Made by a program: the position numbers and the translations under genes. Below the pieces are notes generated by a model, which did not search any database, was not told where the DNA came from, and saw only the letters and a list, made by a program, of their open reading frames with translations. Of a DNA stretch of 33,634 nt, positions 18,034 through 27,349 are shown one piece after another; the first letter of the stretch is position 1, and every line of letters starts with the position of its first letter. Location: the NCBI GenBank assembly GCA_021603905.1, contig BQIU01000045.1:1-33634 (forward strand). Direction: 5' to 3'. This stretch comes from Nitrospirales bacterium (lineage in GTDB: Bacteria > Nitrospirota > Nitrospiria > Nitrospirales > UBA8639).

Positions 18034-21000
18034 GGAGAATCTCTTGCTTTCTCATTTGACGAATCTGTTTGGTCTGACTCGATCGATACGACCGAATCCA
18101 CGTCGTCTCATGGAACCGCCGGCAGGCAGTCGATACCGGGCAATGTTTGCAATACTCACCAGGAAGGATGAAATATTCGCCCTCGCGAATTCCATGAACA
18201 AGGGTCAACAGTGTTTTGTGAAGTTGTTGTCCTGCATTTGAAATCCATGACGCTCGGTCAAACACCGCGCGGGCTACCGAAATTTCTCGATTGGGCGCCA
18301 GATAGACAAACTCGACAGATTCCGGTCGAAAGGGCTGGAGAGATTCAGCCGTATCATCGTGAATATTCAAGACAGACATTAATGAATACAAAGGAGGCTG
18401 AAGAGCGTACCCTCTAATTCCTGAAGCCAGTAAGTCTCTCTCTTGGGGCTGTCGCTGTGAACTGACTTTCAATTTATAGTCGACGATACGAAAGGTTTCA
18501 GCCGTCTGGTGACGATCCACCCGATCTAACCGGCCATGGATCTTAAGCGAATTCAACTTGGGATCCGACAGATCAACATGCCCTTCAGCCTTCACTTCAA
18601 CAGCAAATGGACGAAACCCACTGATCAAATATTCCTGTTGACTCGTGTCAATTTCTTCCATCACTAATTCGTTGATGACATCCTTGAAAAGCTGCCACAT
18701 TAGCCAATACCCCGTGAAGCCTGTCGCCGCATGTGACGTCAACACCTCATCGATGAGCACAGCAATGAGGGACCGCGTGGAATGTGAGGATGACTGTTGA
18801 TCTGGCCATCCATCTTGAATGAATTGCGCATAGACCTTTTGCAACACGGCATGATAGAGAAGTCCCATAACCGAAACCGGCAATTCTTCGGTCTTGCGAT
18901 TTCGCCGATCATTCATTCCAAGAAGGTGAGAGGCATAATAGCGAAAGGGACATTGAGCATAGTGCTCAAGAGAAGTCGGCGAGATACCTTGAACCGTCAA
19001 ACGCTGCCAATGTGCATCGATAGGCCCAACTATGCCATCATGGACACCGGGCATGGTCATGGGACGTTCAATGGCAGCGATCGCAAACATTCCTTGTTGA
19101 AAGATCAACGAGTTCCGGTCCGCGTGATCAAGAAGTACAGAAGGATCACGTCCTTGTTGAATGAGTTTCAGGGCAAGTTCCTCACGTGTGAGGATGCTGT
19201 CTCGAAAAAGGTGATCCTCCAGCCTATCTGAAAACCGTCTGGCAAGTGACCACTCCGGAACAGGATGGTCCAAACTCTCGTATCGTGCCAGTTCCCGAAG
19301 GAATAAGGATGGAGCTAATGGACGCCCCTCCTCATCCGCACGTTGGTAGGAAAGATAGAGTCGGTCCTGTGCAGCCCGATGAACAAGTGCAAACAACAGT
19401 CGTTCTTCGTCATAACCTGCATGTTTTTCATCGATTTTATACCCTAATGTTTCAGCCAAGACTCTTCTGTGTTCATCTCGCAAAAAAGCATCTTCTCGGA
19501 TATACCGTGGAAAAACTTTTTCATTGAGACCCAAAATAATCACGGCACGAAATAGCAACCCACGAGCCGCCATTGCATCAAGTACACGAACGCCGCGATA
19601 CGGCCCCGGAGCAAGAGGTTGCGAACATTCCTGAATGACACGTTGTAAAACCTGAGTCCATTCTGCCCACGTGATCGTCTCTTGAACCCCATCAAGCTGT
19701 TTAAGTAGCTCAAAAATATGTTGAATTGATTCAGCCAGGGACTCATCGGAAACGGTTGCAAAACCAGGTTGCCCCGCATCACCCCGGATTGATAATGACA
19801 AGTGCTTTTCAATCAACTGCTTGTACGCTTCAGTCAGTTCCGCGACATGTCCCAGCGATGGTAATGCCCCACAATCATCGATGAGTTCCTGTGCCAGCCG
19901 GTCTAATTCGCGTGCCGAGGCAAGAAAAATAGGTGAAGACAATGTGCTATTTTTTACGAACCCACCGTCATCAACATGACAGGCAGCCCTCTCTACGATA
20001 GTCGAGAACCTCGCCCATTGCTCTATTCCACGCACAATTCCTAACGTGTGAATAATTTCATCCCACCGATCTGAATGCCATAACGATTGTGCCTGCTTGC
20101 CACAGCCGACCTGATAGTGTGGAGACCTGAGCACATCGATCATGTCACTGGCAGGAAATCGATTGACAGGCAGGTCAGCGAGTTGTAGAAGAAGTTTGAT
20201 CCCCGGCTCGTGAATAATTGGCTGTACAGCTGACGACGTAAACGGAATTCGATGTTGTTCAAAGAGACGGTTGAGCATGGATTGATAGGCCTCCAGCGAA
20301 CGAGTCACAAGGCCGATGTCTTCAAACCGATATCCATGAAGTTCCCTCAAATTTAGGATTTCTTTACAGGCCAGCGTTAGTTCATCTTCCGCTCCAACCG
20401 CATTCATCACTTTGACCGACCGACGACCCATCGGACTTTGAGATTGTGTAAATACAGAATGTGCTGACAATTCAGATGTCTCACCGCGGACAGCCCCTGC
20501 CAACAAATGACGATCATGAAATCGTCGAGCAAACGCAAAAGCCGGATCATCAATACAGGGGAAATAGACACTGACATCTGCGAATTGAGTCACCGTCTCA
20601 AAAAACGACAGTTGAATTTGTGTGAGATCATAAAAACCGTAGTAGTAGATACGCGTGAGTCGAGCCAGAAATGCAGAATGCGGAACATGCGGGATCACCA
20701 ATGACGTCAGATCATCCGGGCCGCCAACCTGTAATCGCTGTGTCATGACAGCCATGGCTTCATACAGTGAACATAACGTTCTGAGTCCGTCATCTCCCCC
20801 GGATTCAAAAAGGCCTTCATCAACAGCTTGCCGGATCACGGACGGAGGAATCATTGCATCTTTGAGGTCACGGATTGTCGACCACAACGCGACACACAAA
20901 CCGGGCGACAGATTCAATTCACTCGCCGGCAGCAAGTCTGCCTGTTGAGATCTCAGTATGAACTCTAGATACTGTCGAAATGTGAACTCTGAGATCAATC

Positions 21001-21277
21001 GAAAGGCTGGCGCTTCAGTAGTAGATGGGACCTGCGGAATCAGCTCATCATACAAGCGAAGCGCTAACTGATGAAACGTGAGAAAGTGCACATCATAGAG
21101 GGCTAACCCCTGCTCAACACAAAGCAGCCACTGAAGACGGCGACGAAGAACTTCTGATGGAACGATAATGGCCAGAGGGGTGTAGGAATTGGCAGATTTC
21201 TGTTTTCGAATCTCTTCGACGAGAGATGGTTCTAAAACAGGTTGGAATGGTCCGGTCACAAGGTGAAACATGTGCAA
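18026..21277 (-). CDS. addB: AddB-like subunit with Fe-S PD-(D/E)XK nuclease
   Basis: This 1083-residue protein is the partner of AddA. The C-terminal nuclease has GRLDRVD (915-921) and VDYK (932-935), with the catalytic Asp and Lys, and LQPPLYS (959-965). Four cysteines typical of the AddB iron-sulfur staple are present: C776 in AQCPFRYY and C1043, C1046 and C1052 (C-x2-C-x5-C). The N-terminal region has a helicase-like layout (LAIIVPSE, DVHFLTFHQLALRLY), but the start reads HLVTGPFQPVLEP and lacks a Walker A GxxGxGK(T/S), so this subunit probably does not hydrolyse ATP. A later GYRFEDIGLVTRS segment resembles the helicase-superfamily core. The frame begins with TTG; an ATG two codons in (21271) is as likely, and no clear ribosome site is seen. 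It overlaps addA. Confidence 0.88.
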   Translation of the reverse strand: MHMFHLVTGPFQPVLEPSLVEEIRKQKSANSYTPLAIIVPSEVLRRRLQWLLCVEQGLALYDVHFLTFHQLALRLYDELIPQVPSTTEAPAFRLISEFTFRQYLEFILRSQQADLLPASELNLSPGLCVALWSTIRDLKDAMIPPSVIRQAVDEGLFESGGDDGLRTLCSLYEAMAVMTQRLQVGGPDDLTSLVIPHVPHSAFLARLTRIYYYGFYDLTQIQLSFFETVTQFADVSVYFPCIDDPAFAFARRFHDRHLLAGAVRGETSELSAHSVFTQSQSPMGRRSVKVMNAVGAEDELTLACKEILNLRELHGYRFEDIGLVTRSLEAYQSMLNRLFEQHRIPFTSSAVQPIIHEPGIKLLLQLADLPVNRFPASDMIDVLRSPHYQVGCGKQAQSLWHSDRWDEIIHTLGIVRGIEQWARFSTIVERAACHVDDGGFVKNSTLSSPIFLASARELDRLAQELIDDCGALPSLGHVAELTEAYKQLIEKHLSLSIRGDAGQPGFATVSDESLAESIQHIFELLKQLDGVQETITWAEWTQVLQRVIQECSQPLAPGPYRGVRVLDAMAARGLLFRAVIILGLNEKVFPRYIREDAFLRDEHRRVLAETLGYKIDEKHAGYDEERLLFALVHRAAQDRLYLSYQRADEEGRPLAPSLFLRELARYESLDHPVPEWSLARRFSDRLEDHLFRDSILTREELALKLIQQGRDPSVLLDHADRNSLIFQQGMFAIAAIERPMTMPGVHDGIVGPIDAHWQRLTVQGISPTSLEHYAQCPFRYYASHLLGMNDRRNRKTEELPVSVMGLLYHAVLQKVYAQFIQDGWPDQQSSSHSTRSLIAVLIDEVLTSHAATGFTGYWLMWQLFKDVINELVMEEIDTSQQEYLISGFRPFAVEVKAEGHVDLSDPKLNSLKIHGRLDRVDRHQTAETFRIVDYKLKVSSQRQPQERDLLASGIRGYALQPPLYSLMSVLNIHDDTAESLQPFRPESVEFVYLAPNREISVARAVFDRASWISNAGQQLHKTLLTLVHGIREGEYFILPGEYCKHCPVSTACRRFHETTWIRSYRSSQTKQIRQMRKQEILRD

Positions 21278-21428
21278 CCAATATGGAAAAGTCTAAAGTC
21301 AGAAGAAGATAATGATACGGGGACGGGAAATGTGTGAAAGGGAAAACTCTACAAACAAGCAACTATCGTCGATTCTCTTAACCTGCACAAAACAGCATAG
21401 GATATTGCGAGACAAACAACAATGACAC

Positions 21429-21629
21429 TTACCCGGTTTCTGGCCCAACGAGTTCACCATTACAATCACTACACACCCAATCTCCATCATTAAATTTCAT
21501 TGGATCACCACAAAACGGGCATTCTGGTGGAGGGCCGGCCTCAACGACTGGGATAATGGGGATTTCAAAATCCTCATCATCTTCATCCATTCCAAATGGT
21601 CGACTGCCTTCTGTATGTGTGTCTGCCAT
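21429..21629 (-). CDS. Small acidic zinc-ribbon protein
   Basis: This 66-residue protein has an acidic N-terminal half (DEDDEDFEIP) and a C-terminal zinc ribbon with C37-x2-C40 (ECPFCG) and C53-x2-C56 (VCSDCN). It starts five bases after the thioredoxin-like gene ends, so the two are surely one transcript. Function is unknown; the zinc ribbon could bind a protein or nucleic acid. It is followed by a gap of 151 bases before addB, and may or may not belong to that transcript. Confidence 0.78.
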   Translation of the reverse strand: MADTHTEGSRPFGMDEDDEDFEIPIIPVVEAGPPPECPFCGDPMKFNDGDWVCSDCNGELVGPETG

Positions 21630-21634
21630 TGTCG

Positions 21635-21901
21635 TTACGTCTCTTTTGGTTTCATCTTCGCGGCGAGAGCTTTTTCTGCCGCTTGGCGTGTTGGAACACC
21701 AATGAAGGTGAGCTTGCCATTCAAAATCGTTGCCGGTGTTGCACGAATAGAATGTCGCTCAGCTAATTCTCTACCATTTTCAGTATCGATTTCGATCTCG
21801 CGATAGGTAAAACTATACTTGACCTTCATGCCCTTCCACAGCGTTTTCGCTGCAGGACAAGCATTGCATGCTTTCGATACAAGTAATGTAATATTCGCCA
21901 T
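21635..21901 (-). CDS. Thioredoxin/glutaredoxin-like protein
   Basis: This 88-residue protein has a compact thioredoxin fold with the redox pair C12-x2-C15 (ACNACP) and the family cis-proline region RATPATILNGK (53-63). It resembles small glutaredoxin-like thioredoxins that act in thiol exchange in the cytoplasm. An eight-residue lysine-rich tail closes it. GAGGAGGA lies about 11 bases before the ATG. It is the first gene of the minus-strand group that includes the zinc-ribbon protein and addBA. A zinc-ribbon and a dithiol protein side by side suggest, but do not prove, redox control of the zinc site. Confidence 0.88.
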   Translation of the reverse strand: MANITLLVSKACNACPAAKTLWKGMKVKYSFTYREIEIDTENGRELAERHSIRATPATILNGKLTFIGVPTRQAAEKALAAKMKPKET

Positions 21902-22564
21902 AAAAAATATGAGTCCTCCTCAATCAATCAACATTATCGGATTTATGTTACCACTAGAGAAAAAGGTGCCGCAAGGAGGCAAGACCTTTTCCCTTTAATT
22001 CGACCGTTGCCATTCACCATATCGCAATCCTTTCACTCTGATGGTTAGACCGCGGACACCTGGTGTATTCACAATGATCCCAGAACGGTCCTACACCTTG
22101 TCCTCACGAACAGGCCAACGACTCAATATCAAGACAGCCGCCACGCATGGCCCGGAACTTGATGAAACAACAATAGTTGTAATCCAATGACCGACAAGCA
22201 AGGAAAAAACCCACGACAAAATTTTCGTTGATAAATGAGAAAGAACCCATTATGATCATACGTATTCATACTTTCAAAAATATGTAGGTTTCATCTATCG
22301 CTTTATCATGACTCGTCAGCCGCTCTTTATCCTCGACGACCATTCATAACCTTTCATTCTCTCCTGTCTTTATGTTTTTCGACTGACAGATGGCTCTCCA
22401 TCTATTAGTCAAATTCATCGCATACACCGAACTAGGAACAAGTCATCAATCCAGGCTGGTACAGGATTTGCTCAATTACTGATACATATTGAAACCACGT
22501 CGCGTAAGTCATTGGGAATACCGGCGACCGTTCAACACTCTGAGGAAACAAGATCACGAAGCTT
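21902..22564. other. 663-base divergent intergenic region before the 22565 kinase
   Basis: No gene was found here. It should contain the promoters for the thioredoxin-like gene (minus) and the kinase (plus), but no confident -35/-10 pair was seen. One hairpin at 21961-21990 is listed separately. The sequence from about 22200 to 22430 is A+T-rich, while 22040-22170 is richer in G+C. There is no good ribosome site immediately before the kinase ATG. Confidence 0.5.
21961..21990 (-). promoter_or_regulatory. Leader hairpin before the thioredoxin-like gene, possible attenuator
   Basis: AAAAGGT and ACCTTTT pair perfectly, with an inner GCC/GGC pairing, and the loop contains GCAAGGA. It lies 60-90 bases upstream of the thioredoxin-like gene. 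Read on the minus strand it is followed by TTTTTC, like an intrinsic terminator, and contains CCTCCTT, which could pair with a Shine-Dalgarno sequence. Whether it regulates or ends a transcript is unclear. Confidence 0.35.
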
Positions 22565-25516
22565 ATGACGATCGAGACACCTTCTTCTGAGCCAAATAAC
22601 CCCATTCCACAAAATCGCCTCCAATTATGGTTATCGATTCTGTTCGGCAGTATTATCGCCGTGATCGTCATTATCAGCGGTGTCACATTCTCTGTAGTTC
22701 AGCAAAATACCGTGACGGAGCAAGGAAAGGCGTTAGCGACGATTTCTTCAGCGTTAGGAAAACGACTCGACAGAATTTTATTTGAACGTCAAGCCGATAT
22801 TAACGTCTTAGCTCATACCCCGATAATGGCGACCAGTGACCATGCCGTCATCACTCAACACTTACAACTCTTCCAACAAATCTATCCAGCCTATAGCTGG
22901 CTTGGTGTCACGGATGAAAAGGGACAGGTTATCGCTTCGTCCATCCCGGCAACCGTTGGAATCATGATGAATCACGATTCAGCATTTCAAGCGATTCAAC
23001 AGTCAACTGGTATCTACATCGAAGATGTGAAGGTCAGAAATATTTTAGGCGATGGCTTGGCACTCATGATTGCCAGCATCATTAAACCAGCCAGCAACAC
23101 CGAACCAGGTTCTCGAAGAGGAATATTTGCGTACATTTCTCTTGATTATTTAGCGGCAGAATTCAACCGACAAACTACCGTTTTGCGTGAACAATACCAC
23201 ACCATATCGATGCTCGAATGGCAGTTGCTTCGCAATGATGGTCTGGTGTTATTCGATTCGAGTCCCGAAAAACTCGAGTCAGTCAATCTTCAAACCCTGA
23301 AAGTCCCGTCTGCTCAGGCTGTCGCGAAAGGAGAGGTTGGGTTTGTTCAAGAACGCCATCGGCGAAGAAACATTGAGGTCCTAACCGGATATAGCCAAAT
23401 GAAGGGCAGTGGGTTGGCATCAACGTTACATTGGGGAATCTTAGTTCATCGGGATCTCGATGAAATTCTGTCCTCATCTCATCGTATCTTATGGAAGTTC
23501 GCAGTATCGGTCATCATCCTTTTAACGCTGCTAGTCCTTCTCGCATGGAGTATCAAACGATTACTACAGCTCCAAGTCCTCGAACGAATAGCCAGTCGAT
23601 CCGCTCAAATAGCCGAAAAACGCTTTCGAACGATTGTTGAAGCTGCTCCCAGTGGCATCGTCTTAATTGATCGCACTGGCATGATACTCTTGGCAAATGC
23701 CTTACTTTGTGAACAATTTGGCTACAAGAATTCTGATCTAATCAATCGCTCCATTGATACCCTCGTCCCAGAACGATTCCGTCAAAATCATCCCAAACAA
23801 CGTACCGCCTTCTTTCGTGCCCCTGAACCGTGCAGCATGGGTAGTGGACGTGACCTCTTTGGGTTGCGCAAGGATGGGACCGAGTTTCCTGTTGAAATTG
23901 GGCTCAACCCCTTGATCACCGACCAAGGCGACTATGTCCTCGCATCCGTCATTGATATTAGTAAGCGAAAGCATGCAGAAAAAGAGTTACGGGACCTTCA
24001 TCGAACCCAAGAACTTATTCTCCAATCTGCCGGTGAAGGAATTTACGGAATCGATTGTCAGGGAAATACTACTTTCGTGAATGTTGCGGCGGCAAAGATG
24101 TTGGGATATGCTCCCGAAGAGCTTCTAGGCGTCCCAATGCATTCCACAATACATCACACCAAGCGAGATGGATCGCCCTATCCACAAGAAGACTGCCCAA
24201 CGAGCACAGCACTCAAAGATGCAGCCGTCTATCATGTAGAAGATGAAGTGTTATGGCGAAAAGACAAGACTAACTTTTCTGCCCAGTACACCTGTACCTC
24301 AATTCGTAATAATGAGAATAAGATTGAGGGGGCCGTTGTCACATTTCGTGACATCACCGAGCAAAAGCGATATCAAAATGAAATCTTAGAACTCTCTGAG
24401 CGTCTGCAGATTGCCACACAATCTGCCGAGATCGGCATCTGGGACTGGGATATCACCAACGACAAGTTAACCTTCGATCAACGAATGTATACGCTGTATG
24501 GTCTTTCTGCAGATTCTGTTCACGTCACGTATGAGACCTGGGCAAACGCACTGCATCCCCATGATTGCGCACGTGTCCAGGAAGAACTCCAAGAATCTCT
24601 ACGAAGCCAAACCCACTTTCACTCACACTTTCGAGTAATTTGGCCAGACCACTCTATTCACCATATTCAAGCCTTTGCCGGCATCAATCGCAACACAACG
24701 GGAGAGGCCATACGAATGACTGGTGTCAATTTTGATATCACGCATGAAAAAATGAACGAGGAAGCCTTGGCACAACACGTTGAAGATCTGAAACGATCGA
24801 ATGCTGAATTAGAACAATTTGCCTATGTCGCCTCCCATGACCTTCAAGAGCCATTACGCAAAATTCGAAATTTCTCTGAATTATTGCGCGCACGTGCTAA
24901 AGACCAATTACCGGCGGAGTTCGAAAAACTCCTTACCCCCATTGTCAGCGGCGCCATGCGCATGCAAGCCCTCGTCCAGGATCTCTTGCTGTATTCTCGT
25001 GTCGCACGTGGAGGGCAATCTGCAGAATTAGTCAATCTTCAAGTCGTAGTGGAGAACGTAAAAAACACCTTGGAGTCGGCCATTACCGAGAGCCACGCGA
25101 CACTCACGATTGGGGCGCTTCCAACCCTTGAAGCTCATGCCACTCACATCGAACAACTCTTCCAAAACTTAATTAGCAACAGCTTGAAGTATCATGGACC
25201 ACAGCCTCCTCTGATTGAAATATCTGCAACAAAAATCAATGACTATTGGCAATTTGCAATCCGCGATAATGGAATTGGTATTGACCCACAATATGCAGAT
25301 CGCATATTCGTCATCTTTCAACGACTCCACACGAAACAAGAATTCGCCGGCACCGGCATTGGATTGGCCATTTGCAAGAAAATTATTGAACAGCACGAAG
25401 GGAATATTTGGGTTGAATCAAAACTCAGTAAAGGCTCAACTTTCTTTTTCACGCTTCCCGAATCTCGAGCACAGAAAAGCCTTAAGAATACTCACGTGAG
25501 TCTTGTAAAAGAATGA
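22565..25516 (+). CDS. Membrane sensor histidine kinase with extracytoplasmic sensor and three PAS domains
   Basis: This 983-residue protein has membrane helices at about 20-44 and 308-330 enclosing a periplasmic sensor of about 260 residues with a dCache-like look. Cytoplasmic PAS1 (about 347-467) contains LVPERFR and GLRKDGTEFPVEIGL. PAS2 (about 480-600) contains HHTKRDGSPYP and CP (H530, H531, C544). PAS3 (about 608-728) is of the PAS_3 type. A phytochrome-like HisKA has H758 in YVASHDLQEPLRK, and the ATPase domain shows QNLISNSLKYHG, RDNGIGID and GTGIGLAICKK. It is followed by three single-domain regulators, its probable phosphate targets. No bilin-binding GAF/PHY domain is present, so despite the phytochrome-like kinase core it is not a light sensor by sequence. 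The start is the only early ATG; the ribosome site is poor. Confidence 0.93.
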   Translation: MTIETPSSEPNNPIPQNRLQLWLSILFGSIIAVIVIISGVTFSVVQQNTVTEQGKALATISSALGKRLDRILFERQADINVLAHTPIMATSDHAVITQHLQLFQQIYPAYSWLGVTDEKGQVIASSIPATVGIMMNHDSAFQAIQQSTGIYIEDVKVRNILGDGLALMIASIIKPASNTEPGSRRGIFAYISLDYLAAEFNRQTTVLREQYHTISMLEWQLLRNDGLVLFDSSPEKLESVNLQTLKVPSAQAVAKGEVGFVQERHRRRNIEVLTGYSQMKGSGLASTLHWGILVHRDLDEILSSSHRILWKFAVSVIILLTLLVLLAWSIKRLLQLQVLERIASRSAQIAEKRFRTIVEAAPSGIVLIDRTGMILLANALLCEQFGYKNSDLINRSIDTLVPERFRQNHPKQRTAFFRAPEPCSMGSGRDLFGLRKDGTEFPVEIGLNPLITDQGDYVLASVIDISKRKHAEKELRDLHRTQELILQSAGEGIYGIDCQGNTTFVNVAAAKMLGYAPEELLGVPMHSTIHHTKRDGSPYPQEDCPTSTALKDAAVYHVEDEVLWRKDKTNFSAQYTCTSIRNNENKIEGAVVTFRDITEQKRYQNEILELSERLQIATQSAEIGIWDWDITNDKLTFDQRMYTLYGLSADSVHVTYETWANALHPHDCARVQEELQESLRSQTHFHSHFRVIWPDHSIHHIQAFAGINRNTTGEAIRMTGVNFDITHEKMNEEALAQHVEDLKRSNAELEQFAYVASHDLQEPLRKIRNFSELLRARAKDQLPAEFEKLLTPIVSGAMRMQALVQDLLLYSRVARGGQSAELVNLQVVVENVKNTLESAITESHATLTIGALPTLEAHATHIEQLFQNLISNSLKYHGPQPPLIEISATKINDYWQFAIRDNGIGIDPQYADRIFVIFQRLHTKQEFAGTGIGLAICKKIIEQHEGNIWVESKLSKGSTFFFTLPESRAQKSLKNTHVSLVKE
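25490..25501. other. Perfect 12-base palindrome near the end of the 22565 kinase gene
   Basis: ACTCACGTGAGT is self-complementary and lies about five codons from the stop. It could be a binding site or chance; there is no T run to suggest termination. Confidence 0.35.
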
Positions 25517-25657
25517 GAAAATTACCCTACAGGCCCAGAACAGACCTTCCGTCTATTCTCATCGTATGTTACGCTTTACCATCATACCGATTCATATCCA
25601 GTTTCTCTGCCGTTCTTACATTGCCTTTATCACTTTCACTTAACCGAGAGGATCCCT

Positions 25658-26101
25658 GTGTCACGTCAAGCAGACCCCATTCATGTTCTCATGGTTGAAG
25701 ACGATGAAGAAGACATTGAGCTGACCAAGGAATCCCTGAAATCCTCCAAAGTGACACTCAATCTTCAAGTCGTCGAAGATGGCGAACAGGCCTTGTTCTA
25801 TTTACGGAAAACACCACCATATACTGAAGCCACTCGACCAGACCTCATACTTCTCGACCTTAATCTTCCAAAGAAAAACGGCCGTGAAGTCCTTGCGGAA
25901 ATGCGGCAGGATGATTCATTACGCTCAATTCCAGTCATTATCCTGACCACATCTGATCAAGAAGAAGATGTACTCAAAACATATCAACTTGGGGCGAATT
26001 GCTACATCACCAAACCAGTTGGACTCGACCAATTCACAAAAGTGGTCAGCTCCATCGACAATTTTTGGTTTTCAATTGTAAAATTGCCGTCTCGAACCTA
26101 A
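25658..26101 (+). CDS. Single-domain response regulator, Rcp1-like (first of three)
   Basis: This 147-residue receiver protein consists of a CheY-like domain only. It has the acidic cluster E14-D15-D16, phospho-acceptor D67 (LILLDLNLP), T97/T98 and K119 (YITKP). It ends in FWFSIVKLP, the extended aromatic tail found in Rcp1-type regulators of phytochrome-like kinases. The start is GTG with GAGAGGAT about six bases upstream. It lies 141 bases after the kinase and four bases before the next regulator. No output domain exists, so it signals by protein contact or hands phosphate on. It is close in sequence to the regulator at 26633. Confidence 0.93.
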   Translation: MSRQADPIHVLMVEDDEEDIELTKESLKSSKVTLNLQVVEDGEQALFYLRKTPPYTEATRPDLILLDLNLPKKNGREVLAEMRQDDSLRSIPVIILTTSDQEEDVLKTYQLGANCYITKPVGLDQFTKVVSSIDNFWFSIVKLPSRT

Positions 26102-26105
26102 CCAG

Positions 26106-26552
26106 ATGTCCATTCGCACTCGTCACATTTTGATCATTGACGATGATGCTGATGACATTCTCATCTTGGAAGAATGTTTGACGCGCACGAGCCTCAATTT
26201 TCACATATCGGCAATCCATACAGGAAGTGAGACAATCCCCTATCTTCATCATCTTTCTCACGGTAAACAAAAAAACAAGCCTGACCTAATTATTCTAGAC
26301 CTTCATCTTCCTGACATTGGTGGCGTTGAAGTCATTCACGCTATACGCCGAAACCTTGCACTCTGCATGATTCCCATTATCGTCTATAGCGGATCTGATG
26401 ACCAACGACGTCTTGACGCATGTTATGCCGCCGGTGTGAATTGCTGTCTCAAGAAACCGTCTAATATCGATGAAGCCATGACGCTCGCCCAAGCCATACA
26501 CGAGTTTTGGTTTTCGACCCTGCGACTTCCCTTTGACTACGCTCATCATTAA
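26106..26552 (+). CDS. Single-domain response regulator, divergent (second of three)
   Basis: This 148-residue receiver protein has D12-D14, phospho-acceptor D65 (LIILDLHLP), S95 and K117 (LKKP), so the phosphorylation site is intact. Its tail FWFSTLRLP matches the others, but the rest of the sequence is more distant than between its neighbours. It has a histidine-rich loop (LHHLSHGK) and three cysteines around ACYAAGVNCC. It starts four bases after the previous stop, so the two are co-translated; no separate ribosome site is clear. Its phosphate donor is presumably the kinase at 22565 or the one at 27350. Confidence 0.92.
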   Translation: MSIRTRHILIIDDDADDILILEECLTRTSLNFHISAIHTGSETIPYLHHLSHGKQKNKPDLIILDLHLPDIGGVEVIHAIRRNLALCMIPIIVYSGSDDQRRLDACYAAGVNCCLKKPSNIDEAMTLAQAIHEFWFSTLRLPFDYAHH

Positions 26553-26632
26553 TTGCCATCGGCCATTGACATTCGCCAGACAGACTCAGCGCTCCGAAGA
26601 GGTTACCGAGGTAGAATCAGAAAAAAGTTATC

Positions 26633-27067
26633 ATGACAAGAGGAAAACCAATTACAGTCTTGTTGGTTGAAGATGACGAAGAAGATGTCCTCTTAACAAA
26701 GGATGCGCTTCGAAACTCGAAGTTAGCGATCGAACTTGAGGTGGTCACCAATGGAGAGCATGCCTTGACCTACCTTCGACAAGAACCCCCCTATACCGAC
26801 AAACCTCGACCGGACTTGGTCCTTCTCGACATTAACCTGCCTCGTAAAAATGGGTGGGAAGTCTTAAAGATGATTAAAACCCATGACAGCCTGAAGTCAC
26901 TCCCCGTCACTATACTCACGACCTCAAGTGAAGATCCTGACATACAACGTTCGTATGATTTAGGAGCCAATAGTTATATAACCAAGCCAGTCGGTATTGA
27001 AGAGTTTCATCGAGTGGTCCAAGCCATTCAAGATTTTTGGTTTACAATCGTGAAACTGCCACGGTAG
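26633..27067 (+). CDS. Single-domain response regulator, Rcp1-like (third of three)
   Basis: This 144-residue receiver has E13-D14-D15, phospho-acceptor D66 (LVLLDINLP), T96/T97 and K118 (YITKP), and the tail FWFTIVKLP. By eye it is the nearest relative of the regulator at 25658, sharing VEDDEED, PPYT, RPDL, LGAN-YITKPVG and the whole tail, so the pair looks like a local duplication. The ATG is preceded by an A-rich stretch without a strong Shine-Dalgarno. It lies 80 bases after the second regulator. It lacks any output domain. Confidence 0.93.
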   Translation: MTRGKPITVLLVEDDEEDVLLTKDALRNSKLAIELEVVTNGEHALTYLRQEPPYTDKPRPDLVLLDINLPRKNGWEVLKMIKTHDSLKSLPVTILTTSSEDPDIQRSYDLGANSYITKPVGIEEFHRVVQAIQDFWFTIVKLPR

Positions 27068-27175
27068 TCGGAATACTAATCTTCAGACTTCATATTTTTA
27101 CAACAGGACTCATGATCTGCGGCGATATTCTCACAATGCACAATGAGGAGCTACAATCTTCTGAGCAAGTACCCA

Positions 27176-27192
27176 TTGAGTATTAAACTCAA
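27176..27192. other. Inverted repeat upstream of the 27350 kinase
   Basis: TTGAGT and ACTCAA are perfect complements around ATTAA, in the 282-base gap between the third regulator and the hybrid kinase. No T run follows. It may be an operator or the end structure of the regulator transcript; nothing else was recognised in this gap. Confidence 0.35.
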
Positions 27193-27349
27193 GCCGTTCA
27201 ATTGATAGTTGCGAACCTAAACGACATGCTCTCGACATACACGGGCATACTGAACAAACATCTGATCGTGGAACGAATGGCCATGATAAAGAACTCACTA
27301 TTCGGCACAATCCTTTCCTCCAATTCCACACACTCAACATTTATGTCCG

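Noticed and set aside
14623-21277. AddAB pair as part of a phage-defence island
   Set aside because: The two proteins are typical chromosomal recombination enzymes and no defence, toxin or mobile genes surround them.
22565-25516. Phytochrome (red-light receptor) assignment for the large kinase
   Set aside because: The kinase core and partner regulators are phytochrome-like, but there is no bilin-binding GAF or PHY domain; the sensor side is a periplasmic domain plus PAS domains.
27131-27340. Minus-strand 69-codon frame upstream of the hybrid kinase
   Set aside because: No ribosome site, no recognisable motif, and it covers the whole promoter gap of the kinase.
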